Shown here: positions 11,964 through 21,956 of the stretch, piece by piece
How positions within the stretch are numbered: position 1 is the first letter of the stretch
Layout of the letters: every line of letters begins with the position of its first letter
Source: Edaphochlamys debaryana
Taxonomy: Eukaryota; Chlorophyta; Chlorophyceae; Chlamydomonadales
Assembly (NCBI GenBank): GCA_016858145.1
Contig: JAEHOE010000061.1
Location: forward strand, 1 to 64,000
Direction of reading: 5' to 3'
Length of the DNA: 64,000 nt
Made by a program: the position numbers and the translations under genes
The notes under the pieces: model-generated
What the model was told of the DNA's origin: nothing
What the model saw: only the letters and a program-made list of their open reading frames with translations
The model's database searches: none

Positions 11964-14900
11964 TCAGTCGGCAAAGCGCACCATGCGCGGCACTTCTTCA
12001 GGCTTTTTGCGGGCAAACTCCAGGAACTCGGGCTGTTGACGGAACTTGAGCCATGACGTGGACTCTAGGAATCGGCGGAAGGCAGGTGAATTTTGAACGG
12101 CGGAGAGGGGTTGCCAGCCGGTGGGCCGGACGAAGAACTGCAGGGCGTCGTTGACGCGGTCGAACTTGATGAGGCGGGCACGGACGATGGTGTTGTCGGG
12201 GGAGACGGAAAGGGGCGGAGGGGGTGGGGGCGGAGGGGAGACGGGCGTGGGCTGGAGGGGGGGCGGAGGCGGAGGGTCGGGGATGGGCTCATCGACGGTG
12301 ACGGGAGTGGGGGCCGCATCAGAGCGGTCGGGGAAGAGGGCAGGGTCGTTGTCGGTCCAGGGGAGCAGGCGGGAGACGTGGAAGACGGGGTGGATGCGGC
12401 GCATGGAGGGGGGAAGGTGGAGCTGGTAGGTGACGGGGGTGATGACCTTGGTGACGACGAGGGGACCGATCCAGCGGTGACGCAGCTTCTTGGAGGGTTG
12501 GTCGGGGAGGGAGAGGTGAGCGGTGGAGAGGCGAACGCGGTCACCAACTTGGAAGGTGAGGTCGCGGCGGTGGGAGTTGGCGGAGGCGGTGGCGCGGGCT
12601 TGGGCTTCGGCGAGGTTGCGGGAGACGGAGGCGTGGAGGTCACGGAGGGTGCGGGCCAGGTCGGCGGCGGCGGGGTGAGCGGAGGGTGGGGGTTCTTGGG
12701 GACCGTGGAGGGAGCCGGGGGTGAGGGGGTGGAAACCGTAGTTGGCGTGGAAGGGGGTGGTGCGGGTGGCGGTGTGGTACGAGTTGTTGTAGGCGGCTTT
12801 GGCGATGGGGAGGTAGGATGCCCAGTCATCCTGGTAGGGGGCGATGGAGGCGCGGAGGATCTGCTCGATGGTACGATGGGTACGTTCGGTTTGGCCATCA
12901 GTTTGGGGGTGGTAGGCGGAGGAGATGTTGAGGCGTGTGCCGAGGTGGCGCCAAAATGACTGCCACACGTCAGCAGCGAACTTGGGATCGCGGTCGGAGA
13001 TGATGCAGGTGGGGATGCCGTGGAGACGGTAGACGTTGGCGATGAAGAGCTTGGTGATGTACAGGGAGTCATCGGTGGAGCGGCAGGGGGCGAAGTGGGC
13101 TTGCTTGGTGAAGAGGTCGACGAAGGTGGCGATGCAGGTGTAGACGGAGCCGTCGAGGGCGCGGGAGGGGGGAAGGGAGGTGATGAAGTCGAGGGATACG
13201 TGGGTCCAGGGGCGAGACGGGAGGGGGAGGGGCTGGAGGAGGCCGGGCTTGGGCTGCGTGGAGGCTTTGGCGCGTTGACAGGTGGGGCAGGACTTGACGT
13301 AGGTGGTGATGGAACGGAGCATGTGTGGCCACCAAAAGGAGGCCGAGAGGGCGGCGTGGGTGCGGCGGGCGTCGGGGTGACCAGCGTAAGGTGAGTCGTG
13401 GAACTCACTGAGGAGGCGTGAGCGCAGGGCAGGGGAGCGGGGGATGGCGAGGCGGTTGGCGAAGTAGTACAGGCCATCAGAGGAGGCTTGGAGGTAGGCG
13501 GGGCGCTTGTCGAGCTGGTACATGGGGTCGGAGGCGTAAGCGGCGCGGACGTCGGCGAGGAAGTTGGGGTCGGGGGTGGCGTGGGAGGCGATGGCGTGGC
13601 AGGACTGAAGGCGGGAAGCAAGGGTGGGGGGGAGGGGGGCTGTGGCATCAGGGGTGATGGCGGCGAAGAGCTGAGCGGTGGTGGGGCTTTGTGGCAGGCA
13701 GGCGTAGACGAGGTCCGAAGCGAAGGTGGTGACGGGGAGGGAGGAGGCGGGGTCGGCGGTGGGGGTGGGGGAAGGGGCGGAGTCGGCGGCGGGGGCGGGA
13801 GAGGAGGCGGAGTCGGCGGCGGGGGTAGGGGGGGAGGTGGCGGTGGGGGCGGGGGAGGGGATGGAGTCGGCGGCGGGGGTAGGGGGGGAGGTGGAAGGAG
13901 GGTCGGGGTACGGCGGGGGCTTGACAGGGTTGCGGGAGAGGGCATCGGCGACGTTGGTTGGGCCGGGGCGGTAGGTGATCTCCATGATGTTTTGGTACGG
14001 GCCCAGGAATTGGAACCAGCGGGCTTGGCGGCGGGATAGGTCCTTCTGCGTGAAGAAGCGCTTAAGGGTGTCGTGGTCGGTGCAGACGGTGAGGCGCTTG
14101 CAGCCTTCAACGTAGCAGCGAAACTTCTTGAGGTTGTGTACGACACCGAGTAGCTCAAGCTCGTGCACGGGGTAGTTGGCCTCGTGCTTATTGAGCTTGC
14201 GCGACTCGAAGGCGACGGGGTGCAGGGCACCGTCACGTTCTTGCAGCAGGACGCCACCGAGGCCAAGGATAGAGGCGTCGGTGTAAAGGGTGAAGGTGGC
14301 GGAGGGGCCGGTCTCGGGGATGATGAGGGCGGGGGCGGAGCAGAGGGCGGAGTTGACGGCATGGAAGGCGGCGACGCACTCAGGGGGGACGGTTTTGGGA
14401 AAGGGGACGGAGGCACGTGTAAACTCGAGCCAGGGGGCTGTGAGCTGGGCGAAGTTGCGGACGAAGCGGCGGTAGAAGCCCACGAAACCGAGCCAGCTGC
14501 GTACGGCGGTGGTGGAGTTGGGGATTGGGTAGTCACGCAGGGCGGCGAGCTTGGAGGGGTCGGTGGTGACGCCATCTTTGGAGACGATGAAGCCGCAGAA
14601 CTTGGTGGAGGGCTGAGCGAAGGAGCACTTGGAGAGCTTGACGTGCAGGCGGTTTTTGCGGAACAGGGCCAGAATCTCGTCCACATGCTGTACGTGCTCG
14701 TCCAACGTACGGGAGTACGACAGGGTGTCGTCCAGGTACGCCAGCGCACAGCGGTGCCGTACGGGAGCCAGTACGTCATTCATGAGGGACATGAACGTAC
14801 CGGGGGCCCCAGACAGACCGAACGGCATGACTAACCACTCGAACAGGCCGTACTTGCACTTGAAGGCGGTTTTATGGATGGAGTCCTCGTGCATGCGCAC

Positions 14901-16520
14901 TTGGTGGTAGCCCTGATAGAGGTCAAACTTGGAGAAGACAGTGGCGCCGTGGAGTTGGTCGAGCAGCTCGTCGATGCGGGGGAGGGGGTAGGCGTTGGGG
15001 AGGGCGATGGCGTTACAGCCGCGAAAATCGCAGCACAGTCTCAGGGACCCATCAGCCTTGCGGGCGAAGAGGACGGGGGCGCCGAAGGGGGAGGTGGAGG
15101 GGCGGATCCAACCTCGGTCGAGGTAGTCCTTGATCTGACGATCCAGCTCTTGCAGCTCGGCCGGGGACATGCGGTACTCACGCTGCTTGGGGGGAACAGC
15201 GCCAGGGACGAGGTTGATGCGGTGGTCGCAGGCTCGCTTGGGCGGTAGACCTGAGGGCTCCTTGAAGACATCAGGGTACCGGTCGATGACGGCTTGGAGG
15301 GCAGGGGGGATGGATGGAGGTGGCGGCGGAGGTTGGGGGGCTTCGGGGTCATCACGCGGGTCATCGAGTGGGCGGAGGATGGCGGAGTAGATGGTGGGAG
15401 GCTGGGGAGCGGGGGCACGAGGACGAGGGGGCGGCGGCGGCGCATAAGCTTGACGGATGAGCTTGCTCATGCGGGCGGGGGAGACGAGGGCAAGGGAGGG
15501 GGGTGGCGGGGCGGGGATGGTGGGGAGGCGATGGTGGTTGAGGGTGACGAAGTTAGTGGCCCAGTTGATGGTGAGCTGGTGGGTGTTGGCAGCCAGCCAA
15601 GGCTTGCCTAGAATAGCATCGTAGCCATCGATGTCCAGGACGAACAGGTCGAGGCGCTCATGGTGGGGGCCGAGGGAGATGGGGGCGGCGGTGAGGGCTG
15701 AGGCGGCGGTGGCGAGGAACCCGTTGGCAAGGCGGACACGGAAGGAGTCGGAGGGGGAGAGGGGGGCGGGGCGAAGGTGATGCTTGGATAGGAAGGAGGC
15801 GGCTACGAAATTGCGTGAGGCGCCGGAGTCTAGGAGGAGGCGGGCGGGGCGACCAGCAATGAAGCCAGTCAGGACGATGAGGGCGGAGGAGGTGGCAGCG
15901 ATGCGGCCGAGGTTGGGGATGGAAGGAGGCTGGGAGGTGGAGGTGAGCTCATCGATGGTGGGGAGGTGGGGAAGGCCGAGAGAGGAGGAGCGACGGGCGA
16001 AGGTGGGAATGCGGGGTGGTGGTTCGGAGACGGAGGCGGGGTTTGAGGCGGAGAAGGGGGCAGGAGGTTGGACGGCGGAGGAGGAGGGGGGCTGGACGGC
16101 GGAGGGGGAGGGGGGCTGGACGGCGGCAGGGGAGGGGGACTGGACGGCGGAGGGGGAGGAGGGCTGGACGGAGGAGGGGGAGGAGGGCTGGACGGAGGAG
16201 GGATCTGCGGGGGAAAGGGGGGAGGGATGCGCGGAGGAGGGGGAGAGGGAATGCGCGGCGGAGGAAGGAGGGGCAGGGAGGTGGTGGTGTGGGTTTGGGG
16301 GAAGAGGGAGGAGGAACTGGAGGGACTTGGTGGCGGCGGAGGCGATCGTTTCGATGGCAGATGAGAACTGGTGAACGAGGGAGGCGATGGAGTCGAGAGG
16401 TGGTGGCTCAGGCGGGGGACGGCGGCGGAGGAGGCGACGGCGGATTGCACAGCAGACGAGGGCGCCGGAGTGCTGTGGCTGACATGGTGCTCCGGCGAGG
16501 CCAGGGAGGCCATTTAGCGG
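11964..16520 (-). CDS. pol: Ty3/gypsy Pol: protease, RT, RNase H, integrase
   Basis: The frame is open from before the gag stop (about 16520) to TGA/TAA at 11964, one base back (-1) from gag. After a Pro/Ser-rich linker with repeats like SAVQPPSP come: an aspartic protease (LLLDSGASRNF, Asp codon at 15830-15828); reverse transcriptase with YLDD (about 14730); RNase H beginning TDAS (about 14283) with a TDHDTLKRFF segment; integrase with an HH-CC finger (about 13390-13270) and D, D, E residues in SLDFIT, ISDRDPKF and DGQTERTHR; and a GPY/F-like HPVFHVSRLLPW segment. The C-terminus after a proline linker (IVRARLIKFDRVNDALQFFV) is weakly chromodomain-like. The first in-frame ATG in the region usually assigned to pol is at 15470, after the protease, so translation presumably depends on gag. 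The start coordinate is approximate. Confidence 0.9.
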   Translation of the reverse strand, partial: PLNGLPGLAGAPCQPQHSGALVCCAIRRRLLRRRPPPEPPPLDSIASLVHQFSSAIETIASAATKSLQFLLPLPPNPHHHLPAPPSSAAHSLSPSSAHPSPLSPADPSSVQPSSPSSVQPSSPSAVQSPSPAAVQPPSPSAVQPPSSSAVQPPAPFSASNPASVSEPPPRIPTFARRSSSLGLPHLPTIDELTSTSQPPSIPNLGRIAATSSALIVLTGFIAGRPARLLLDSGASRNFVAASFLSKHHLRPAPLSPSDSFRVRLANGFLATAASALTAAPISLGPHHERLDLFVLDIDGYDAILGKPWLAANTHQLTINWATNFVTLNHHRLPTIPAPPPPSLALVSPARMSKLIRQAYAPPPPPRPRAPAPQPPTIYSAILRPLDDPRDDPEAPQPPPPPPSIPPALQAVIDRYPDVFKEPSGLPPKRACDHRINLVPGAVPPKQREYRMSPAELQELDRQIKDYLDRGWIRPSTSPFGAPVLFARKADGSLRLCCDFRGCNAIALPNAYPLPRIDELLDQLHGATVFSKFDLYQGYHQVRMHEDSIHKTAFKCKYGLFEWLVMPFGLSGAPGTFMSLMNDVLAPVRHRCALAYLDDTLSYSRTLDEHVQHVDEILALFRKNRLHVKLSKCSFAQPSTKFCGFIVSKDGVTTDPSKLAALRDYPIPNSTTAVRSWLGFVGFYRRFVRNFAQLTAPWLEFTRASVPFPKTVPPECVAAFHAVNSALCSAPALIIPETGPSATFTLYTDASILGLGGVLLQERDGALHPVAFESRKLNKHEANYPVHELELLGVVHNLKKFRCYVEGCKRLTVCTDHDTLKRFFTQKDLSRRQARWFQFLGPYQNIMEITYRPGPTNVADALSRNPVKPPPYPDPPSTSPPTPAADSIPSPAPTATSPPTPAADSASSPAPAADSAPSPTPTADPASSLPVTTFASDLVYACLPQSPTTAQLFAAITPDATAPLPPTLASRLQSCHAIASHATPDPNFLADVRAAYASDPMYQLDKRPAYLQASSDGLYYFANRLAIPRSPALRSRLLSEFHDSPYAGHPDARRTHAALSASFWWPHMLRSITTYVKSCPTCQRAKASTQPKPGLLQPLPLPSRPWTHVSLDFITSLPPSRALDGSVYTCIATFVDLFTKQAHFAPCRSTDDSLYITKLFIANVYRLHGIPTCIISDRDPKFAADVWQSFWRHLGTRLNISSAYHPQTDGQTERTHRTIEQILRASIAPYQDDWASYLPIAKAAYNNSYHTATRTTPFHANYGFHPLTPGSLHGPQEPPPSAHPAAADLARTLRDLHASVSRNLAEAQARATASANSHRRDLTFQVGDRVRLSTAHLSLPDQPSKKLRHRWIGPLVVTKVITPVTYQLHLPPSMRRIHPVFHVSRLLPWTDNDPALFPDRSDAAPTPVTVDEPIPDPPPPPPLQPTPVSPPPPPPPPLSVSPDNTIVRARLIKFDRVNDALQFFVRPTGWQPLSAVQNSPAFRRFLESTSWLKFRQQPEFLEFARKKPEEVPRMVRFAD

Positions 16521-17743
16521 CGGGCGCCGGGCGAGCGGCCACGGCGCTGGTTGCTGCGGTCGAAGGAGGGCCGAGAGTCACGGCTGTTGGAGCGGGAGGC
16601 GTAGGGAGTTGGCTTGCGGTCGGAAGAGCGGTGGTCGGGGGAGGCGGAGGAGCGGCCGTCGGGGCTGCGCGAGGGGTGGCGAGAGGAGAAGGAGGCGGGG
16701 CGGGAGGAGGAGGAGCGGTCGGAGAGGGCGGAGGCGCGGCTGTCGCGGGAGCCAGAGCGGCGGGCCAGGCCGTACTTGTGCATCAGGTTGGGGTTGGCTG
16801 CGATCTTGGCGGCGAGCACGCGGCAGTCGTACTTCTTGTGGCTGTCCGAGCCGCACTGTCCGCAGCGGTTGGAGGCCAGGCGGCGGGACAGGGACTCGGG
16901 CTCGACGCCGATGCACTTGACGTTGCGGGGGAGGGGGAGGATGGCGCTCAGGGAGGCGGGGGGGGAGCGGGAGGGGGAGCGGGCACCGCGGCGGCGGTTG
17001 TGGGGCCAGGGCCGGGACATGGCGCGGGCGGCAGCGCTGGTATCCATGAAGTCGGCGGCCTTGATGTCCTTGTGAGAGGGGGAGAAGGCGGCGACAGTGT
17101 TGCTGGTGTGGACGTTGACACAGATGTTGATGGCGTCCTCGAGGGTGGCGGGGCGGCCGTTGGAGTAGACCTTCTTGCGGTACTTGGAGTCGAGGCCCTC
17201 GCAGAAGTTGAAGACGCGGTCGAACTCCGAGCGCTCGTTGCCGATCAGCGAGTCGTGCTGGCGGTACAGGCTGATGTACTCCAGGATGTTGTCGTGCAGG
17301 CGGAGGCGGCGGAGGGCGCGGGCGGTGGCAAGGATGATGTCGGGGTTGGCGCAGTGCTTGAGCAGGAGGTCCTGCAGGTCCTCCCAAGTCTTGGGCTGGG
17401 TCTTGTCAGACGCAGAGAGCGTGTCGCGCAGGTGAGCGCACAGGCCCTGAAGGGCGCCGAAGACGGGGTTGTCGGAGTTGCTCAGGTAATGCTGCACGGA
17501 GCACAGCCAGGACAGGATCTTGTGCGCCCCGTGGCGAGCGGGGTTGAAGTCCGTCAGGTGGCGAGGGAGCTTGGGCGGGGGCTTGGAGCCGGTCTGCGGC
17601 TGCTGCGGAAGGTTGCGGACGATGGTGGAGACGATGGTGGCGACTTGCTCGGGGGTGAGGGGAATCGCCGGGGCGAGGGCGGGACCGGCGGGGGCGGGGC
17701 CGGCGGGCGCGCCGGGAGCAGCAGCATCCGCAAAGGCATCCAT
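16514..17743 (-). CDS. gag: Retrotransposon Gag with CCHC zinc knuckle
   Basis: A 409-residue protein starting at the ATG at 17743, the first after the primer-binding site. It has an Ala/Pro-rich N-terminus, a helical capsid-like middle (PRHLTDFNPARHGAHKILSW to about residue 215), and a single zinc knuckle near residues 293-306 (CGQCGSDSHKKYDC, spacing C-x2-C-x4-H-x4-C), followed by an Arg/Ser-rich basic tail. The stop TAA overlaps an ATG (TAAATGG) that opens a further proline-rich frame in the same phase to 15869. The -1 frame is also open through this point and leads directly into protease, so a -1 frameshift is the likely route to Gag-Pol. I see no canonical heptameric slippery site. Confidence 0.9.
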   Translation of the reverse strand: MDAFADAAAPGAPAGPAPAGPALAPAIPLTPEQVATIVSTIVRNLPQQPQTGSKPPPKLPRHLTDFNPARHGAHKILSWLCSVQHYLSNSDNPVFGALQGLCAHLRDTLSASDKTQPKTWEDLQDLLLKHCANPDIILATARALRRLRLHDNILEYISLYRQHDSLIGNERSEFDRVFNFCEGLDSKYRKKVYSNGRPATLEDAINICVNVHTSNTVAAFSPSHKDIKAADFMDTSAAARAMSRPWPHNRRRGARSPSRSPPASLSAILPLPRNVKCIGVEPESLSRRLASNRCGQCGSDSHKKYDCRVLAAKIAANPNLMHKYGLARRSGSRDSRASALSDRSSSSRPASFSSRHPSRSPDGRSSASPDHRSSDRKPTPYASRSNSRDSRPSFDRSNQRRGRSPGARR

Positions 17744-17880
17744 TTTGCAGCCTGAGAGGCAAGGAGAAGGCGGAGATCTTGGTCAGGAGAGGCGGTGATC
17801 GGCGGATGATCGCCGCGAGAATGGTCGCGAATGGGGTCGCAGCGAGGAGCGTGGGGGAGCGACGAGGCCAGGAACGTAAA

Positions 17881-17893
17881 CTACCCGCTACCA
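17881..17893 (-). other. Primer-binding site for reverse transcription
   Basis: Two bases inside the 5' LTR the minus strand reads TGGTAGCGGGTAG, complementary to a tRNA 3' end of the form ...CCCGCTACCA. Ending in GCTACCA is consistent with initiator tRNA-Met, a common primer for this group; the exact tRNA is inference. Confidence 0.75.
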
Positions 17894-17895
17894 AA

Positions 17896-18167
17896 TGTTA
17901 GGCTAACACGGGGTTGTTGCCTGGGAAGCTGGCTACGCTAGCTGTAGTCGCAGAAGCGATGCTTACTCGGGCAGAGGCCGGGAGCGAGTTCAGCGAGGGA
18001 CTGGACTGTGTGAGCTAACGTATGCACAACTTACAGAGTCAGGCCCAGCCCTCGCTTATATCGTAGCCACAAGGGATCGCCATGGCGCTACTGCGCTTCA
18101 TGGGTCTCCGTACCGAAGCTTCACAATGCCGGTACTGCCGGTACGCGGACTAGGGCATACTCTAACA
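17896..18167 (-). repeat. 5' LTR, intact (272 bp)
   Basis: In element orientation it starts TGTTAGAGTATGCCC and ends GTGTTAGCCTAACA, i.e. the canonical TG...CA. A TATA-like CGATATAAGCG lies about 115 bp from its start and is a candidate promoter for gag-pol. The first ~160 bp also occur in the rearranged 3' LTR. Confidence 0.88.
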
Positions 18168-18832
18168 CTAGGCCAATGGGCCGCAACTCGGCGACTGGCG
18201 ATGGCCCTCGGCGAGCAAAATGTATCGCGCCGCACCATACTCACAACTCCCGCGCCCGATGAGCACACAAACTCGATGTACCATACATGTCATACAGGTC
18301 AGTAGCCATACAGCTCATAACTCGTCCTGTCCTCAGTAGCCATACAGCTCATAACTCGTCCTGTACCAAGAGCCCTCCTCAAGCCCATCCATCCATCCTC
18401 GGGCTCAGCACCCTTGGCCCCGCGCAGTCCTTGACCCTACCTCCGGCAACCTCTTCAACCCAGCTCACGGCACAAGCAACATTGTCAAGCTCCCACATCC
18501 CAGCCCGCGTGCGGTGTGGGCAGCTGGCTTGCATAGCATCTGTCTGCATCTTCAAGGCAGCTCCAGCCAAGCAAGTCCTCACCACCCGTGGGCCCACAGC
18601 CCTTGCGCCTGAGGCGCACATCATAGCAGCATGCCCCACGTCCAGCCTCCCGCATAGCCTGCGGCCCAGATCCCAGGCCAGCTTACCGGCCCAAGCCAGG
18701 CCCCTCCCAATCAACCTGCGGCCTCGTCCCCCTCAACCCTCCTCAAGGGGGTGGGGGAGTGCCCTCACTCCCCCGCCTCCCCCCCGCCTCTCCCCCCCCC
18801 CCCCGCAGACTGCTTCACCCTAAACCCGCTAT
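18168..18832 (+). repeat. ~1,075-bp tandem repeat, unit 1 right part
   Basis: Resumes the repeat unit after the retrotransposon and aligns with 19241-19907 (GGCCAATGGGC, TCGGCGACTGGCGATG, GCGAGCAAAATGTATCGCG, AACTCGTCCTGTAC). Near the end there is a 13-base C run (18792-18804) followed by GCAGACTGCTTCACCC and GCTATTTAAGC. No gene is recognised. Confidence 0.85.
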
Positions 18833-19907
18833 TTAAGCAGACCTTTGACCAGCCATGTTCGCAAAAGTTCCGACCCCGGGTCGGCGTTCTCACTCCGCGA
18901 CCAAAGCCGTCGGAAGTGGCTCGCGAGGATACCTAGAAGCAGTAGAGCGCGCGAGGGAGCGGCGCGGGGCCGCAGAGCCCCGCGGTCGCGGAAATCGACC
19001 ACATCGCGGGCAGCAGTCTTCCTCAAGCCGCGTCGGAACGCCTCGCGACCGCGACCAGTGGATGCCTTGATATCAAGAAAGCACTCGCGGGGCCAAAGCG
19101 CGGCCGAAACGCCCCTCACCGAGCAGCGGGAGGCTCTCGCGCGACGCGACCAACCGTTTTTACTTGGCAGCCCGACCTGCGGCAGATTTTACTTGACAGG
19201 CCCGACTGTGACCTCCAGGGGCGCCAAGAAGCTGACGTGAGGCCCAATGGGCTGCGGCTCGGCGACTGGCGATGTGCGTGGCCCTCGGCGAGCAAAATGT
19301 ATCGCGACCTCATAGCGCGCGACCGACCACACTCACCACAACAGCACCCGATCGGCACACAAACGTACTTTACAATACATATAGGTCAGTAGCCATCCAT
19401 TTGAGAACTCGTCCTGTACAAGACCCCGCCTCAACCCCATCCATCCAGCCATCCTCGGTCGAGCGAGCACAGCTCTCTCGGCCCCGCCCCCTCCTTCACC
19501 CAGCCTCCGACAACCTCTTCAGCCCAGCTCAAGCCTCAAACTACAATGTCAAGCTCCCAACCCCAAGTCCGCGTGCAACGTGGGCAGCTGGGCTTGCTGA
19601 GCATCTGTGGGCATCTGTGGGCATCTTCCAGGCAGCTCCCTGCAAGCACGTCCTCAGGCCCTCAGCCCTTGCGCGTTGCGCCTGAGGCGCTCACCATAGC
19701 AGCTTGCCCCACGTCAAGCCTCCCGCATTCTCCTGCGTCCCAGCTCGCAGGCCAGCTATCCAGCCCAAGCCAGAGCCTTTGCCGACCCCAGCTTCCCCCT
19801 GACCCACGCAAGGGGGTGGGGGAGTGGCCCCCGCCCACTCCCCCGCCCCCCACCCCTCAACTCCCCTCCCCCTCCCCCCGCAGACTGCTTCACCCGTCAC
19901 CCGCTAT
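18833..19907 (+). repeat. ~1,075-bp tandem repeat, unit 2 (uninterrupted)
   Basis: The full 1,075-bp unit from TTAAGCAG to the next TTAAGCGG. It serves as the empty-site reference for the retrotransposon insertion: GCTGACGTGAG continues directly into GCCCAATGGGC here. A short ORF at 18855-19070 resembles the one at 11047 (shared MFAKV-TPGRRSHSA and RARERRGAA segments) but ends early. Confidence 0.88.
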
Positions 19908-20010
19908 TTAAGCGGCTCAATGACTAGCGATCCGCCCACTCGACCGACCCCGGGTCGCCGCGCGGGGCGCCATATTCAGCAGGCCGCAAGCGGCCGCCGG
20001 ACCCAGCGCG
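19908..20010 (+). repeat. ~1,075-bp tandem repeat, truncated third unit
   Basis: Begins TTAAGCGG and shows the same GACCCCGGGTCGCCG word as units 1 and 2. Similarity fades within about 100 bp, marking the end of the tandem array. Confidence 0.6.
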
Positions 20011-21145
20011 ATCAATAGGCCCCGACGTGAGGACCAAGCAGCGCCCGGCCACGCGCCGCGAGCGCGACGCGACCCAGCCCGCAAGCGTCGCGAGCACAGT
20101 CAAAAGTGCACTTTCTGCAAGAGGCTCACGCAGCCAGCAAGCGAGTCACAGCACTTGTGCGCGAGCGACGTCGGCGAGCATTGATGCCCCGAACGCGCGC
20201 CCGAAAAGCGCCGAAAGAGCCCCACCTGCTGACCCAGTACTGGCAACATAAGCGCCTTGCAGTATAAGCAAGGCCTGGCAACAAACTCGCGACGCGACGC
20301 AGCAACATTTCAAAAGTCGGCGCCCGCGCCGACCAGCCTCAGCACAAGCGAGCAACGTCGCACTTGTCTACATCACAAGGGCCTTCAAAGGCGCAACTCG
20401 GTACGCAAAAGCGTCCCCGAGTGCAAGCGGCGTCAATGCTCGCGCGCCCAAACGCGCGCCGACCTTCCTCCGAGGCCACCAAGAGGCATATCGCGATACA
20501 AGGAAGGCTTGGTGATGCTCAATTGAGCGAAGCATCGCGGGCCGTATCACAAGCTCGGTCAACGCCGACGCGTCCCAAACACAGCACGCCCTCCCAGCCC
20601 CGCTGAGCTTCCAAGCCCAGGAATCCAGCCTCCGCGCACCCCCGTTGCTCCCCTTTCCTCACCGGAGCAAAGACCGCTTCAACAACGCACAAACACGCTA
20701 GTTATGCCGCCTGTCGAATCACGAAGTCGAGCTGGGGGTGACCCTGGGTCACCGGGGCGTGTCGTTATACTCTGTGGGGCCCCAGAGGCCGCCAAAGTTC
20801 GTGCAGCGGGTTCCTCGCAGACTAAAAGGCCTACAGCCGCGGGGCTGGGCCGAATGGAGCACGTGGGTGGGCCGACCTTGGCGCATGCACGAGGACACTT
20901 TAGGCCATGCGCAGGGACTCACATCGCGCAAAGCATTCATGGAATACACATGTGTTTGGCGCAACTCGTTGCACGACCGCGAGTGCGTCGCGCTCAGTGC
21001 CCCATCTCGGCATCAAAATGCCCCAACCCGCTGCGAGCACCCTGCGACGTCTCCCAAGCACGTCGACCATGCGCTCTGAACCGGCCGTTTAATCGCGGTG
21101 CCATTTGCTGCCTTACGCCGGGGCGTTGGCTAGAAGCGAGGGTGC
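20011..21145. other. Unassigned DNA left of the segmental duplication
   Basis: About 1.1 kb with many GCGAC/CGCGA words but no recognisable gene. A 17-base perfect palindrome GGTGACCC-T-GGGTCACC lies at 20737-20753. A frame from 20704 runs into the duplicated segment and joins the nuclease-like ORF, but the part left of 21146 has no recognisable features. Confidence 0.5.
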
Positions 21146-21291
21146 CGCTTCTGCCGGCCTCGCGACCGGGAGCCATGCAGCCGGCCACAAGGCAGGAGCT
21201 GCTGGCGGCGGGGGGGAGCCGGCTGCAGCCGCTGCCGGGATGCACGACTCAGCCCTCGAGCCCACGGCGGTCACTATTAACCCCCACCGCC

Positions 21292-21750
21292 ATGGTGCAA
21301 GCGGAGCTCGGGTTCCACCTGGAGGACCGGATGCAGCACATCCAATTGTACGATCAGTGTGGCACTCACCTTGGCGAGATTGGTGGGCTGTTGGTGTACG
21401 CTGTGACGACAGGTCAAGCCGATGACAAGACGCGCATGGTGGCCGTGGCGGTGGAGGCCAAGAGCAACATGACACCAAAAGAGTTCGACAAGGTCCACGT
21501 CAACATCCGACACCTGAAGGGCGCCATTGCGATGGGCATGGATGCCTGTGGTGACTACAAGTACACAAAGCTGTGCCGCTCTCTCAGCGTGCTGCAGGGC
21601 GCCCAGCTGTCCGTGGCTGTTGGGGCGCCGGTTGTACCTGCCGAGATCGCATCATTGGCTGCCGAGCTTGGATACCTGGTCGTGGAGGACATTCGGGGTG
21701 GGCAGTACAAGGCTGGTACCTGTCTCAACACTCGATCAAATGAATTCTGA
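21292..21750 (+). CDS. Putative restriction-endonuclease-fold (PD-(D/E)XK-like) protein
   Basis: A 152-residue frame starting at an ATG in good context (CCGCCATGG). The pattern GEIGGLLVYAV...VAVAVEAKSN followed by a helix (TPKEFDKVHVNIRHL) resembles the catalytic core of PD-(D/E)XK nucleases, where an acidic residue precedes E-x-K on the next strand. Here the position usually occupied by the first catalytic Asp appears to be Gly (EIGG), so activity is doubtful. The open frame extends upstream through the duplication edge; the upstream part looks non-coding, so the protein may be a C-terminal remnant of a larger gene. The assignment rests on motif shape only. Confidence 0.4.
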   Translation: MVQAELGFHLEDRMQHIQLYDQCGTHLGEIGGLLVYAVTTGQADDKTRMVAVAVEAKSNMTPKEFDKVHVNIRHLKGAIAMGMDACGDYKYTKLCRSLSVLQGAQLSVAVGAPVVPAEIASLAAELGYLVVEDIRGGQYKAGTCLNTRSNEF

Positions 21751-21956
21751 GACACCTCAGCATCCATTTGTTTCCTGTCTTCTTCGTGTCTAGAGCAGGC
21801 CTACCGCACGTCTCTCTGCACCCTAAGCAGACGCGCTACCTGACTCCAACACCAGGGCCTGTTTCATGCGTCATCGGCGGCTGCCTACTCCGCAGTCTGT
21901 AGCGCTCTACACAAGACACCGCTACTCCCCCGGTATTCTTTCTCTTGACGTCAAGA

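Larger units (their letters stand above)
11435..18167 (-). mobile_element. Ty3/gypsy-like LTR retrotransposon
   Basis: A 6.7-kb element on the minus strand. In its own orientation it has an intact 5' LTR (18167-17896), a primer-binding site (17893-17881), gag (17743-16514), a pol frame one base back (to 11964), a ~250-bp 3' untranslated region, and a rearranged 3' LTR (11713-11435). The gene order protease-RT-RNase H-integrase places it in the Ty3/gypsy group. It sits inside one unit of a ~1,075-bp tandem repeat: the two unit halves sum to 1,076 bp against 1,075 bp for the neighbouring uninterrupted unit. No clear target-site duplication is visible. Open gag and pol frames suggest a fairly young insertion. 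Confidence 0.93.

Noticed and set aside
12065..14779. Long Pro/Ser/Thr-rich frame (904 codons) overlapping pol, and Gly-rich frames on the opposite strand
   Set aside because: They are shadows of the C-ending codon bias of pol; the pol frame alone shows enzyme motifs.
16016..17755. 579-codon Gly/Ala/Val-rich + strand frame over gag
   Set aside because: Antisense shadow of gag, which has a zinc knuckle and proper context on the minus strand.
11430..18172. Target-site duplication of the retrotransposon
   Set aside because: The left flank (GTGAG) and right flank (CTAGG) do not match convincingly; the 3' end is rearranged.
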